A stretch of DNA of 64,000 bases from Mesorhizobium caraganae (GCF_016836705.1 NZ_JAFCGY010000001.1:1509087-1573086), one strand, 5' to 3'. Positions 8,580 to 16,854 are shown, numbered from the stretch's first letter. The notes: generated by a model from the sequence alone, not told the origin. Translations and numbers: made by a program.

Positions 8580-8653
8580 GGGTGGTTCCTTCGAATGGAT
8601 GTTTGATTGAGGGGGTACCGGGCCAGGACGAACCCGGCCCGTTGCAAGCCCGC

Positions 8654-9256
8654 CTATTTCTTCGCCAGCTGGCGAGGGTGGATCAGGCCGAGCTGGTAGT
8701 AGCTGCGGTCGATTTGCGGAGCGTCTGGATAGTCCCTGAACTTTAGGGTGAAGATACCCTTGGCTTTGGCCTTCATGATCCGAGCCTCGAAATATCCCTC
8801 GTCGGGACCTTCCGACGCCAGCACCATGTCGCCGACCGCCAGCCTTGCCCAAAGGTCGCCACTGGCACCGCCACCACCGTCGGCCCCGCCATGGCCCGTG
8901 ACGGCCTCAGGCGAGCCCGCTGAGGCGTTTTCGGGGCTGTCGGCGGCCTTGTCGTCGCCCGACCCGCTGTCGCGCTCGTCAGCGACGCCCGCAAGGGCTG
9001 CGATGCGGGTATAAAGCTCACCTTTGACGAACGGCACGAAGGCCTTGCCGCTATCGAACAGCTTGCCAGCCGGAAGGCGCATGACGATCTCGGGTGCTTC
9101 GCCGGGCTCAACGCGATGCGAATGCATCCCCATCAGCCTCGCTGCGCTCTCAGCCGCTTCGACCTCGGGTAGCAGGAACACCGACGCGTGAGGCTTGCGG
9201 GAGTCATCCCTTCCAAACACGATCAACGAGCGGGTGGTTTCGGAGGCGACATTCAT
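8654..9256 (-). CDS. Hypothetical island protein
   Basis: A 200-residue protein starting MNVASETTRSLIVFGRDDSR. It has an N-terminal globular part, a low-complexity Gly/Ala/Asp linker (SGSGDDKAADSPENASAGSP and a Gly run, residues about 100 to 140), and a C-terminal part with ARLAVGDMVLAS, EGYFEARIMKAKAKGIFTLKF and RSYYQLGLIHP. The last part reads like a small beta-barrel (SH3/Tudor-like), but that is only an impression. AGGAGG lies six bases before the ATG at 9256. The start codon sits in the loop of a hairpin (see 9242 to 9268). The first codons match those of a broken gene at 10833. Confidence 0.68.
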   Translation of the reverse strand: MNVASETTRSLIVFGRDDSRKPHASVFLLPEVEAAESAARLMGMHSHRVEPGEAPEIVMRLPAGKLFDSGKAFVPFVKGELYTRIAALAGVADERDSGSGDDKAADSPENASAGSPEAVTGHGGADGGGGASGDLWARLAVGDMVLASEGPDEGYFEARIMKAKAKGIFTLKFRDYPDAPQIDRSYYQLGLIHPRQLAKK

Positions 9257-9268
9257 TGTCTTGCCTCC
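9242..9268 (-). promoter_or_regulatory. Start-codon hairpin over the ribosome binding site
   Basis: On the minus strand GGAGGC, AA (bulge), GAC, a seven-base loop AATGAAT, GTC and GCCTCC form a stem of 6 plus 3 base pairs. The Shine-Dalgarno GGAGG is inside the stem and the ATG inside the loop, so folding would limit ribosome access. The same layout occurs at 10820 to 10844. Confidence 0.45.
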
Positions 9269-9278
9269 TGATACAACA

Positions 9279-9298
9279 AAGGGGCCAGAAGGCCCCTT
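9279..9298. terminator. Short GC-rich hairpin upstream of the 9256 gene
   Basis: AAGGGGCC, AGAA, GGCCCCTT is a perfect 8-bp stem with a 4-base loop. No long T run follows on either strand, so it may be a weak terminator or a 5' leader structure of the gene starting at 9256. Confidence 0.4.
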
Positions 9299-9537
9299 GC
9301 GGTGTGATTTGAGTGGTGCCGACATGGCGTGTCGGGTCGATCTGTCAAAGGCATGTTAGTGCTCCTGTTACGGTATGGCCTAACCGCGTCAGGCGACGCA
9401 GCTCGCCACAACCAGCTTATCAGGATTATTTTCCTATGTCAACCGGAGGTTGTTGGCTCTGCGGCCAGAGTTGGTTGAGTTGCGCGCACCGTTGAGAGCG
9501 TCTGGCTTTGAGATGGCAATGCCGGTTGAGCTAGCAA

Positions 9538-10293
9538 CTACCGCCCCCAGTCGTGCGCGCCCCCACCGCTGGTGAGCCAAATGCCATCCCCCATATAGAC
9601 AGGCTCGCCCATGCCTCCGAAGAAGGAATAGAGATCATCTTCATCATCGGCTTCGCGGATGTTGCGTGGCCGGGCTGGAAGTGTCTTTGTAGACCGCAAC
9701 GGGACCAGCAAATCCTCCAGCCCGGGATCATCGCGCAGGAACGCTTCGGCGAAGGCGGCTATCCGCATGAAGACGTTCTGCTCGCTACCACCGAGGCCCT
9801 GTTCGAAAAAGGGAGATCTCAATCTGCTTATCCGAAGCAACGAGTCACGCTTCATTTCTTCGTCCGGAAGGCCCGGTAGAAGCTGCACGTCGACACCGTT
9901 CTTGCGCATCAATATCAGCCCGGTGCGTCTCTCGTTGGTGGCGGTAAACGCTACCCTGTAGGCCTTGTTGGCGGGCCGCCGCCGTATCCATCCGATCCCA
10001 GTGAGGTGTATCGCGAGATCAATAGGGCGCGTCATACCGCGGACGCTCAAGGACTCTCCTCGCGGAAGAACAATGCCGTCCCTCGTAGAGGTCGCCTCTC
10101 GTCCAAGGCATTCGATCGTGTTGCGGCAGTTCCAGTTCAGATAATTGAGATCGGCGACGCGAGCCCATTTCAGCGTGCCTTCCTTCATCCGCACCACCAC
10201 ATCGTCGCCGATACCTATATCAGTTCGGTAGCAGTTGACTGGATACACTTGGCCTTTGCTGTCGAAGGCGACGTGAGCAATGATATAGCCCAT
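9538..10293 (-). CDS. Hypothetical island protein
   Basis: A 251-residue soluble protein that I do not recognise. It begins MGYIIAHVAFDSKGQVYPVN, has a beta-rich first half (GDDVVVRMKEGTLKWARVA), a middle with basic residues (GWIRRRPANKAYRVAF) and an acidic patch near the C-terminus (READDEDDLYSFFGG). There is no signal peptide and no membrane segment. Its ATG directly follows the TGA of the upstream membrane-protein gene (TGAATG), so the two are cotranscribed and probably translationally coupled. Confidence 0.68.
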   Translation of the reverse strand: MGYIIAHVAFDSKGQVYPVNCYRTDIGIGDDVVVRMKEGTLKWARVADLNYLNWNCRNTIECLGREATSTRDGIVLPRGESLSVRGMTRPIDLAIHLTGIGWIRRRPANKAYRVAFTATNERRTGLILMRKNGVDVQLLPGLPDEEMKRDSLLRISRLRSPFFEQGLGGSEQNVFMRIAAFAEAFLRDDPGLEDLLVPLRSTKTLPARPRNIREADDEDDLYSFFGGMGEPVYMGDGIWLTSGGGAHDWGR

Positions 10294-10527
10294 TCACTTA
10301 CCGCCTAGGCCATAGCGATAGAACAGCATCGCAACCGCCGCGGCGGACACCACAGTCGACAATGACAAAAATTGATACGCGACGGCTATCTTCTCGCCGC
10401 ATGTCGCAATTCCGCAGGTCGTCTCCACCCGCTCGTAGAGCGCGCCCAGCGCTGATTGCAGTAGCCAAAGAGCTAAAAAGAAAATGCCCGTCGCAATGAT
10501 GGACGCCCAATTGATCCTGCCTGACAT
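10294..10527 (-). CDS. Small two-helix membrane protein
   Basis: A 77-residue protein with two hydrophobic segments: WASIIATGIFFLALWLLQSA near the N-terminus and a C-terminal one covering STVVSAAAVAMLFYRYGL. Between them are two Cys residues (TTCGIATCGE). The start is set by GGGGGTT just before the ATG at 10527. The frame stays open upstream, where the remains of another gene lie in the same frame. It abuts the next gene (TGAATG). The function is unknown; small membrane proteins of this type accompany plasmid and ICE gene clusters. Confidence 0.6.
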   Translation of the reverse strand: MSGRINWASIIATGIFFLALWLLQSALGALYERVETTCGIATCGEKIAVAYQFLSLSTVVSAAAVAMLFYRYGLGGK

Positions 10528-10833
10528 ATAACCCCCTTTGACATGCCTTCCAGGGCCTTTCAGAATAGGCTTTGCTGGGCTTTTCTCAGCTTCAGTGAGT
10601 TCGTCGAGCCGTACCACGCCCAGCAACTGCCAGACATGTGGCCGCTCGCCCACCGCCAATGCCATCACCTTCGCCGGATACTTGACGCTGAGTGTCTCGT
10701 CCAGCCTGCTTTTTGCGGCGGAGCACATCACTTCTCAGGAAGGTCTCATCCAGGCCCATCCATGACATTAGGAAAGCCTTGCTGGTGTCGTCGCGGCACA
10801 ACCAATAATGGGGTGGTCGGAGGCGACCTTCAT
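10528..10833 (-). pseudogene. Frameshifted island gene
   Basis: An ATG at 10833 overlaps the stop of the preceding gene (ATGA) and opens MKVASDHPII, but this frame ends after 21 codons. Coding-like sequence continues in a second frame (WLCRDDTSKAFLMSWMGLDE) and then in a third (RLDETLSVKYPAKVMALAVG, then PHVWQLLGVVRLDELTEAEK) up to the next start. Stitched together, these give one soluble protein of about 100 residues. Two indels are required. The tight coupling at the start argues that this was a real gene. A base-calling problem cannot be excluded. Confidence 0.45.
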
Positions 10834-10844
10834 CGTCTTGCCTC
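10820..10844 (-). promoter_or_regulatory. Start-codon hairpin, second copy
   Basis: On the minus strand GAGGC, AA, GAC, loop GATGAAG, GTC and GCCTC repeat the structure at 9242 to 9268, with the ATG at 10833 in the loop and the GAGG ribosome binding site in the stem. The surrounding bases are nearly identical in the two copies. Confidence 0.4.
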
Positions 10845-11339
10845 GTCGATATTTGAACCCCGGCCCTGCCTGCGCATCCGCCGCTCAAGCCGTGTGCCGA
10901 TGAGCATATGGTGTGTCGCGCTCAACGCGACACGAGCCTGTATGAGAACACCGTCGCTTGAAACGTCATCCGACGCAGTCAGGTTTAGGCGAGCGATGTC
11001 GGCGAGACGCAGCACGGCCTCGTGCAGCTCGATCGGCTCCTCATTCGCGAGGAGGCGATGCATGAACTCCGCCAACAAGGTCGGGAGTCGTTCGTTGCAC
11101 AAAAATGACCCGGCTGGTCGCGCCATGGCGGCAAGCGCGTCGCGCAGGTACTCTCCTGAATCGGCAGGTGGCGGCAAGAAACCCACCTTGTGCAGGTGGG
11201 CGATTTCCGATTCCAACAGGGCTTGAATGCTGCCGGATGTGTCGATCAAAGGAGCGGCGTTGATCGCTTGTTCGACAACCCAGTCGAGCAGCGTATCGGG
11301 ATCGGTGATGATGTCGATCCTGAACATGTTGCGGTCCAT
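10830..11339 (-). CDS. Hypothetical island protein
   Basis: A 169-residue, mostly helical soluble protein beginning MDRNMFRIDIITDPDTLLDW. The start at 11339 is chosen because GGAGGAG lies six bases before it; an ATG five codons upstream lacks a site. The sequence has Leu-rich amphipathic helices (LLAEFMHRLLANEEPIELHE, VLRLADIARLNLTA) and a basic C-terminus (RLERRMRRQGRG). No family is recognised. Its stop overlaps the start of the broken gene at 10833, so it belongs to the same transcript. Confidence 0.66.
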   Translation of the reverse strand: MDRNMFRIDIITDPDTLLDWVVEQAINAAPLIDTSGSIQALLESEIAHLHKVGFLPPPADSGEYLRDALAAMARPAGSFLCNERLPTLLAEFMHRLLANEEPIELHEAVLRLADIARLNLTASDDVSSDGVLIQARVALSATHHMLIGTRLERRMRRQGRGSNIDEARR

Positions 11340-11412
11340 GGACAACTCCTCCATCGTGACGGATCGCACTGAGTTGCGGCGTAACGTCCTCCGACTTCCG
11401 GTCGCCGGATGC

Positions 11413-11769
11413 CTACGCTTTTGATGCCCGGCGGCGACGCTGTTCCTCCACACGCTCTAGGTGCTCGTCATAGCGATGGTGAAAGTCGTCGTCGGCGAGC
11501 GAATCCATGATGTGCTCGGCATGAGCGGTCGGCATGAGGACCTCGAAGGTCATGCGGAAAACGGTTGATGGCTCTTCAGGGTTTGGGGCGGAAAAGCTCG
11601 GGCGCACATCTGTGAACCGATGACCGTCGCGCAAGACTTTCAGGCACCAGTCGCGGACGTCGATCGCTTTCTGCTCGACAAATTTCTTCGCGAAGTCGGC
11701 CTCGGAAACGTACTGGTCGGGTTGCCGCTTAGACGCGCTTGCGGCTTGCTTTCTGTTCGACTTCGACAT
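11413..11769 (-). CDS. Hypothetical island protein
   Basis: A 118-residue protein with a basic N-terminus (KSNRKQAASASKRQ), a central part with VEQKAIDVRDWCLKVLRDGH and TVFRMTFEVLMPTAHAEHIM, and a C-terminal charged helix rich in Arg and Glu (HLERVEEQRRRRASKA). GGAAG precedes the ATG at a normal distance. It may bind nucleic acid, but only its charge suggests this. It is in the same orientation as the other island genes, 73 bases before the gene at 11339. Confidence 0.64.
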   Translation of the reverse strand: MSKSNRKQAASASKRQPDQYVSEADFAKKFVEQKAIDVRDWCLKVLRDGHRFTDVRPSFSAPNPEEPSTVFRMTFEVLMPTAHAEHIMDSLADDDFHHRYDEHLERVEEQRRRRASKA

Positions 11770-11899
11770 GGTGTTCTTCCTTCTCGATGATGGTGATGAC
11801 CTGCTGGTCGCGGTTTGAGTCCGCGATCAGGTGGAACACGTCGCTTTACCGGTCGCTCTTCGGGGTTCTGCGGATGTTGCTGCCGAGGGCTTAGGGTCC

Positions 11900-12463
11900 C
11901 TAGCTTCGTTGCGCCAACTCCGACCTGCTGCGTGGCAGGATCAAAACTTCGTCGTAGCCGACGCGAGGGCTCTTCATGCCCTTGAGAGCGTAGTCCGTGA
12001 CGAACCAGCCGTTATGGGTGATCGGCTCTGCCTCTATGCGGAACAGGCGCTTGTCGTTGCCGGTGTATTGGACCTGACACTCATGGAAATGGCCCCCCAG
12101 CGTCTCTTTCATACGCGACCACGGGGGGACCGCCGCGATGGCATGGAGGTGCCGTCCATCGTTCACCTTGGCGTCTCGTAGGTGACCCTTTTCCGCCTTG
12201 GCTACGGGGAAGTCTGGTGAGCAAACCCATAGTGGCAAACTGTCTGTTGGAACGTGGCGAGGTTTGCGCTCGATGCGGGTGAGCACCATTGCGTAGACGC
12301 GTTCAAGCTCATCACGCATCTGCCACGCAACGTTCGCCGGTGAGCCGCGCAGGTGGTTGAAGGTGAAAGTTAGGAAGGTGGGTTGCCAACCTTGGCGAAC
12401 ACGTTCTCTGAACATGTAGCCGTACCCGGCGATCAGGTGCTCCATCGGTGTGCTCATCAGCAT
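11900..12463 (-). CDS. HUH-endonuclease-like (rolling-circle Rep-like) protein
   Basis: The 187-residue protein shows three pieces in the order expected for a small HUH/Rep endonuclease: a hydrophobic FLTFTF strand (residues 30 to 35), an HUH-type motif GRHLHAIAAV (His105 and His107), and a C-terminal VTDYALKG with Tyr158 followed by Lys161, as in the YxxK motif of rolling-circle initiators. Such enzymes nick one DNA strand and become linked to its 5' end. The protein is short and lacks an obvious helicase or primase part. The assignment is mine from motif reading and needs a profile search. Starts at 12463 or 12457 are both possible. Confidence 0.5.
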   Translation of the reverse strand: MLMSTPMEHLIAGYGYMFRERVRQGWQPTFLTFTFNHLRGSPANVAWQMRDELERVYAMVLTRIERKPRHVPTDSLPLWVCSPDFPVAKAEKGHLRDAKVNDGRHLHAIAAVPPWSRMKETLGGHFHECQVQYTGNDKRLFRIEAEPITHNGWFVTDYALKGMKSPRVGYDEVLILPRSRSELAQRS

Positions 12464-12801
12464 AAGGTCTCGTTGGATTGGTGTGTTGTGTGGTGGTTGG
12501 CGTGATGAACAGTGCCCTCGGCAGCGCTGCTGCACATGCACCGTGGTTTCATGTCCTCATCGGCCATAGGTACCCATATGCAGGCTCTCCGAACCGGCAT
12601 CTGGCATTGTGAGGAGCAGCACTTCCTGCGTGGCGAGTCCGACGCATTTCGTGCTGCTCGATGTGTTGAAATTGGCATCCCGGCTGACCGGAACATGCTG
12701 CTTTACGCAATGCATCTAGTGTTGCGATTTGTCGCTGCAGGTTGCCCTGAGAGAGATGAATGGTGACCGGCGCGCCCCGACATCGGCGGCCACCATCATT
12801 C
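12464..12801. other. Gap without a convincing gene
   Basis: These 338 bases have open frames on both strands but no good start or codon pattern. They contain a short palindrome (GCAGCGCTGC near 12530). If the neighbouring gene encodes a Rep-like protein, this would be a natural place for its promoter or nick site, but none is visible. Confidence 0.3.
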
Positions 12802-13554
12802 CTAGCTGTGACGCGGCTTCAACTTCACGAATCTCTGCACACGGATCTCAGTCATAGCGCCCAGTTCTTCGATGGTGCCGATCAGTTTGACCTTGCAGGG
12901 AACAGCCAAGCTGGTCAGGGCACGGACATTGTCGGGAAAAACCGCCTTCAGAAAACAAGAGACGGCGGTCTGGTCGGGCAAGCCCGACGTAGGCTTCGCA
13001 CTGACGCTTTTGGCCTCTGTCCTGACGGAATCTTGCCCCTTACGCTTGGACCGATTGATGCCTCGATATCCGCCGCGCTGTTCAAGAGTCTTCGCTATTC
13101 GACTTGGCGGAATGCCCTCTTCAAGCAAAACTTTTACCGCCCGCCACCGTTCACTTGCCTGCTTGGATTCCGACGAGCCGCGGTACCTGCGCAGCATGAA
13201 CCGCACGGCCTCAGGTCGGTGTTTTGGTTTTGGTCTGCCCTTCTTCACCTCGCCGGTCCAGAAAGGCAGGGTGATGAATTCCTGCCAAGCCTTCTCGTCC
13301 CTTGCGAGCTCCTGTCCCTTGGCAACGATTGCGGCTACCGCCTCGTAGTCAAGCTGAACAGTGGCTTCCTCCATGCCTCCTACCATGTCACCTTGGTCTG
13401 CAGCGAATTGTTCAAATTCCTCGGCTTTCCGGCGAGCAGCTTCATTCTTCGGTCTGCCCGAAGAATCGCCCCTCGATTCGCGGGCTGCCTTTCTTCTCAA
13501 GACAGCATGGTTCTCTGAAGTTTTGCCAAAAGTTCTTCTCTTGCGTATCGTCAT
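12802..13554 (-). CDS. Hypothetical island protein, basic
   Basis: A 250-residue, strongly basic protein starting MTIRKRRTFGKTSENHAVLR at 13554, with AAGGTG five bases before the ATG. The N-terminal 60 residues are rich in Arg, Lys and Ser and look disordered. The middle has FITLPFWTGEVKKGRPKPKH and WRAVKVLLEEGIPPSRIAKT, the latter resembling a helix-turn-helix. A third part ends TEIRVQRFVKLKPRHS. DNA binding is likely from its charge and the HTH-like segment. It may regulate or help to move the element. No family is recognised. Confidence 0.66.
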   Translation of the reverse strand: MTIRKRRTFGKTSENHAVLRRKAARESRGDSSGRPKNEAARRKAEEFEQFAADQGDMVGGMEEATVQLDYEAVAAIVAKGQELARDEKAWQEFITLPFWTGEVKKGRPKPKHRPEAVRFMLRRYRGSSESKQASERWRAVKVLLEEGIPPSRIAKTLEQRGGYRGINRSKRKGQDSVRTEAKSVSAKPTSGLPDQTAVSCFLKAVFPDNVRALTSLAVPCKVKLIGTIEELGAMTEIRVQRFVKLKPRHS

Positions 13555-13649
13555 GGGAGCACCTTTTTGTTGGCGGTAGAACGGATCGTGAGTAAGGGAA
13601 CCGGCGACCGTGCGATCGCCGGTTGATTGAGTTTCGGGGTGTCGGGGCA

Positions 13650-14099
13650 CTAGCCGATCGTTACGTCGATCCGGGTATTGAACTGCTTATTGAACTCGCT
13701 GGAGCTCTTGACGATGGTCTTGCCGTCGTGGCTCTGCATGGAGATCAGGTTGGTGAGCTCAAGGTCCCGCAAAAGGAGAGTCAGCACGTCGGACAACTGC
13801 ATGACCTTGCGGCCATTTTCCAAAATAAAACCGGCGATTCTGAAGTAAAACTCACAAAAAGCCCAATTATAGCGGACGACGCCGATCGGTTGAAAATCGT
13901 CTTCCGGGATCAATGCAAGATCCTCGATATACGCTGTTATGCTAGTCTCGATCTCAAACGGCTGGCCCTCCTCGAGCCGCCAGCGCATGGTGTCCATTAC
14001 ATTCGACGCCGTCGTGGTGACCCAGTGAGTGTCTTGATCTTCTTGTAGCTTGCCCAAGAAAAATTCCATCATCTGGGGCACCTTCTTGATCGTCTTCAT
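13650..14099 (-). CDS. Hypothetical island protein
   Basis: A 149-residue protein beginning MKTIKKVPQMMEFFLGKLQE. It has alternating helices and strands, with many aromatic and acidic residues (WRLEEGQPFEIETSITAYIE, VVRYNWAFCEFYFRIAGFIL) and a C-terminus KQFNTRIDVTIG. It has no signal peptide and no recognised motif. The ATG at 14099 with AAGGAA upstream is preferred over a TTG five codons earlier. It heads the minus-strand island series and lies 95 bases upstream of the basic protein gene. Confidence 0.64.
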   Translation of the reverse strand: MKTIKKVPQMMEFFLGKLQEDQDTHWVTTTASNVMDTMRWRLEEGQPFEIETSITAYIEDLALIPEDDFQPIGVVRYNWAFCEFYFRIAGFILENGRKVMQLSDVLTLLLRDLELTNLISMQSHDGKTIVKSSSEFNKQFNTRIDVTIG

Positions 14100-14565
14100 T
14101 TCCTGTTCCTTCAAATTTTGGCAGCAAGCAGCTGCTCAGCCCTGAGGAGGGTTGAGGCTGAAAGTCGCTGCTCTGGGTTTAGGGATGCCCGGGTAACAAC
14201 AGCCGGACGTTATCGGTCAGACCCACGCTACTGGCAAAAGTCTGTTATTTGACTGTGGATGTCGGTGGGCTCGCCAAGCCGTCGTACGAGGCCCTAGGCG
14301 CAACAGAGAATGATATCCTCCGGAGCGCATGTGCCAACCACGGTGGCGCTATAGGGATCGGCCTGCAGGCCAGAATGTCTCCAACTGGACCAATCCCGAT
14401 CGGCGAAACTTCTAAATTTTCAGTGCATTGTTCATGGGGCCTCCATTTACTTGCGGCTCACTATCGAGCTGGCACCATGAAACTTAAAAAGATCCCGAGC
14501 GACCGGGTACTGGCGAGGCTTCCCACTCCAGCTTAACCACCTGATTTAAGATATTAAATCGATGT
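14100..14565. other. Gap without a convincing gene
   Basis: About 465 bases. The minus-strand promoter of the gene at 14099 must be here. A plus-strand frame from 14249 to 14536 (95 codons) has no ribosome binding site and no family features, so I do not call it. Confidence 0.35.
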
Positions 14566-15552
14566 TCAGGCAACCGTGCGCGGGCGAGAAAGCGCTTCCG
14601 TTAACTTGCTGCTCAGCTTCAGCCTAGGGAGTTCGCGAGGTAAGAGCTGCGGGGGAAAATTAGGGGTCCAGATTGAGCTTAGGGCCCTGCGATCAAGCGA
14701 CGAATGGAACTCCCGCACTGCCCATTTGCAGCCCCCGAGGTACTCGACAATTGCACGGCTCCGCTTCAGCAGGTCATCTATACTCTTGTGGAAATCTGGC
14801 TCCTCGGGATCGAGCGCAAGGTCGAGCGAAGGAAAATGGTACAATTCAGCATAATCGAAGGGCATAACCGAAGCGTTGCTTCTCCAAAAAGATCGAAATG
14901 TTTTCTCGCCCATTTCGAAGTCCCGTGAGAAGCCACAATTTTCGACGACATGGAACGCCTTTCCAATACTTGGTTCGATATTGCTCTCCTTAGCGTTCAT
15001 AAAAAAGGAACAAATCTCTGCGTTTTTATCCCTCCTTGTATAATACTCGCTCTCGTATTCCATATATCGTGGAAATACCATGTTACCCAGAAAAAGATCG
15101 AAAATAACCGATAGGTCTAAGCTGCTCTCGATCGCGCCCTTTTCTTCCAGTGGAAGATCTTGAATACGGCTCACGCCGTACTTTTTGACTAGGTATCCAC
15201 AGTGGAGCAAAAGCACATAGCCGGGGAGATTTCGGACCTCCCCCGGCCATCTAAGCCATGCCACCAACGCAAACAAAGCCGACTTGATCGCGCCCGTTTC
15301 AAAGTGACCCACGCCTGAAAGAATAGAGATTGACGTCTCGATCAGCGCTGTTCCGACGCTCGCCTCTGTCTGCACTTGGCTACGTTTGCGCTCGTCCAGC
15401 CAACGCTCCAGAGTCTTTCGGGGTATGGAGACCGATCGCGCCGCATCGGCGGCAGTCAGCCCAAACGCGATCTTGGATTCGTATGTCTTCAAGGCGGCCG
15501 TCTTTTCGGCTTCAGAATAGCGCTTTGCACGACCTGCCGACTCTGGGAGCAT
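14566..15552 (-). CDS. Hypothetical protein with transposase-type HTH
   Basis: The 328-residue protein starts MLPESAGRAKRYSEAEKTAA at 15552. Residues about 10 to 55 form a helix-turn-helix (LTAADAARSVSIPRKTLERW) like that of IS3-type transposase subunits or Psq domains. The remaining 270 residues contain no DDE residues that I can assign; they have hydrophobic and aromatic segments (KSALFALVAWLRWPGEVRNL, ICSFFMNAKES). It is therefore probably a regulator or a protein derived from a mobile element. The gene is more AT-rich than the core genes, which suggests transfer. Confidence 0.6.
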   Translation of the reverse strand: MLPESAGRAKRYSEAEKTAALKTYESKIAFGLTAADAARSVSIPRKTLERWLDERKRSQVQTEASVGTALIETSISILSGVGHFETGAIKSALFALVAWLRWPGEVRNLPGYVLLLHCGYLVKKYGVSRIQDLPLEEKGAIESSLDLSVIFDLFLGNMVFPRYMEYESEYYTRRDKNAEICSFFMNAKESNIEPSIGKAFHVVENCGFSRDFEMGEKTFRSFWRSNASVMPFDYAELYHFPSLDLALDPEEPDFHKSIDDLLKRSRAIVEYLGGCKWAVREFHSSLDRRALSSIWTPNFPPQLLPRELPRLKLSSKLTEALSRPRTVA

Positions 15553-15924
15553 ACCGGTATTTCCACTCCAGCAATCGATGGATTTTGCTTTCGAAAAGCG
15601 GACTGAGCAACTGACAAAGCAAGCTTGATATGAAATGCTTACGGAGCCCAACGACGCACGAAATTTTGCGCGTTCCACTCTGCGGCGGTACATCGCTTGG
15701 CAATCAGCGCCATTCGGTGTCTCGACTTTGCACCACGCGGGTGATACACAGCCGGTAACAACGGGACAGCCTCGCGTTGATTTTGCTAGGTTTTTTCTTC
15801 GCTCTGCCTTTTCCGCCTCTGGGCACCATCTCTTTCTCTGAAGAAATCAGGTGACTGACCTCTTGCCGACGGCTCCAGGCGGATCTCGGGACGCTGAATG
15901 TGCCGGTGCGCCCCCGCAACCGAA
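15553..15924. other. Gap without a convincing gene
   Basis: About 370 bases between the HTH protein and the YedK-type gene. The open frame of the HTH gene extends back to 15693 without a good start. Nothing else is recognisable. It may be the right-hand edge of the accessory region. Confidence 0.3.
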
Positions 15925-16524
15925 CTATGAACTGCCGGCGCGCACGGTCTCCACACCCAGCGAGCCGGCCGGCAGCGGCTGTAGCAGTTCGGCTTCCGTT
16001 TTCGTCAGATCGAGCCAGGCGGACCAATTTTCCGGCTGAAGGACCACGACCTGCCGATTGTGATAGGGCGCGATATCCGGTCCAGGCTCGGTCGTCAGCA
16101 TGGTGAAGGTTGGCGGCTTGTTGCCGACGGCTTCACGCCAAAGCCCCGCGATGGCCATGAACGGAGAGCCGTTGAGGGTGAAGCGATGCTTGGCCTTCGG
16201 ATATTTGGTGCCGGTGAACTCGAAGAAGCCGGATGCCGGCACGAGACAGCGTTTGCTGCCCCCGAATTGCCGACCTTCGGAGCGGAAGTTGAACACCGGT
16301 CCGCCTTTCGGTCCGGCCGGTGGAAATCCGAACGTCATCGAAACCAGTTCAACAACGCCGGTGTCGCCGGCGGCGCGCATGATCGGGGCCGGATCATTGA
16401 TGTGGATGTCGTCCGCCTGCGGCAGGTCAAGTTCGGTTTGGTGGGTGGGGATCTCGAGGGCCAACGACTCCAGCATCCGGCAATATTCAGCCCAGAGAAT
16501 ATGCTGTTCATAATCATTGCACAT
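15925..16524 (-). CDS. YedK/HMCES (SRAP) family protein
   Basis: SRAP proteins form a thiazolidine crosslink with abasic sites in single-stranded DNA through the N-terminal Cys2 exposed after Met removal, shielding the site during replication. The 199-residue protein begins MCNDY (usual form MCGRY), and has FNFRSEG in place of the common NARSE, then CLVPASGFFEFTGTKYPKAK, AIAGLWRE, FTMLTTEP and HNRQVVVLQPENWSAWL. Cys2, the Arg/Ser/Glu of the second motif and the His of HNRQ are retained. Length is slightly short for the family. It stands at the boundary between accessory and core DNA, with no obvious operon partner. Confidence 0.92.
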   Translation of the reverse strand: MCNDYEQHILWAEYCRMLESLALEIPTHQTELDLPQADDIHINDPAPIMRAAGDTGVVELVSMTFGFPPAGPKGGPVFNFRSEGRQFGGSKRCLVPASGFFEFTGTKYPKAKHRFTLNGSPFMAIAGLWREAVGNKPPTFTMLTTEPGPDIAPYHNRQVVVLQPENWSAWLDLTKTEAELLQPLPAGSLGVETVRAGSS

Positions 16525-16596
16525 GGAAGGCTCCGGACCGGACTGCCAAGTCTACGTTACGGCAAACGAAGCGGCGATGAAAAGCAACGGGCCGCT

Positions 16597-16854
16597 CTAG
16601 GCATCGCGCTCAACCAGTATATCGGCCTCGATCGCCGCATTGACGAAGGCGGCGCGGGCATAGCGGGCCTCTTTCAGGCCTTCGAGTGCGCCAAGGCAAG
16701 CTTTGCGGGCCGCGACGTGATAGCGGCCCGTCTTCACCGGCCAGCGGTTGATGAGGATGTCGGCGGCCTGGGCGACACGCTCGACCTTGTAGATCGTGTT
16801 TCTGGACCTGCCGAGCGCGACGCGAACCGGCTCATCGAAATGCTGGTCTTGCAT
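16597..16854 (-). CDS. DUF982 family protein
   Basis: The 85-residue protein has the DUF982 pattern: VERVAQAADILINRWPVKTG, YHVAARKACLGALEGLKEAR and ARAAFVNAAIEADILVERDA. These small proteins occur in many copies in rhizobia, and their function is unknown. Position of the conserved Trp-Pro and Cys-Leu agrees with the family as I know it. It is monocistronic, on the same strand as the SRAP gene. Confidence 0.9.
   Translation of the reverse strand: MQDQHFDEPVRVALGRSRNTIYKVERVAQAADILINRWPVKTGRYHVAARKACLGALEGLKEARYARAAFVNAAIEADILVERDA

Noticed and set aside
14249..14536. 95-codon plus-strand frame in the gap after 14099
   Set aside because: No ribosome binding site, no recognisable domain, isolated on the strand opposite to its neighbours.
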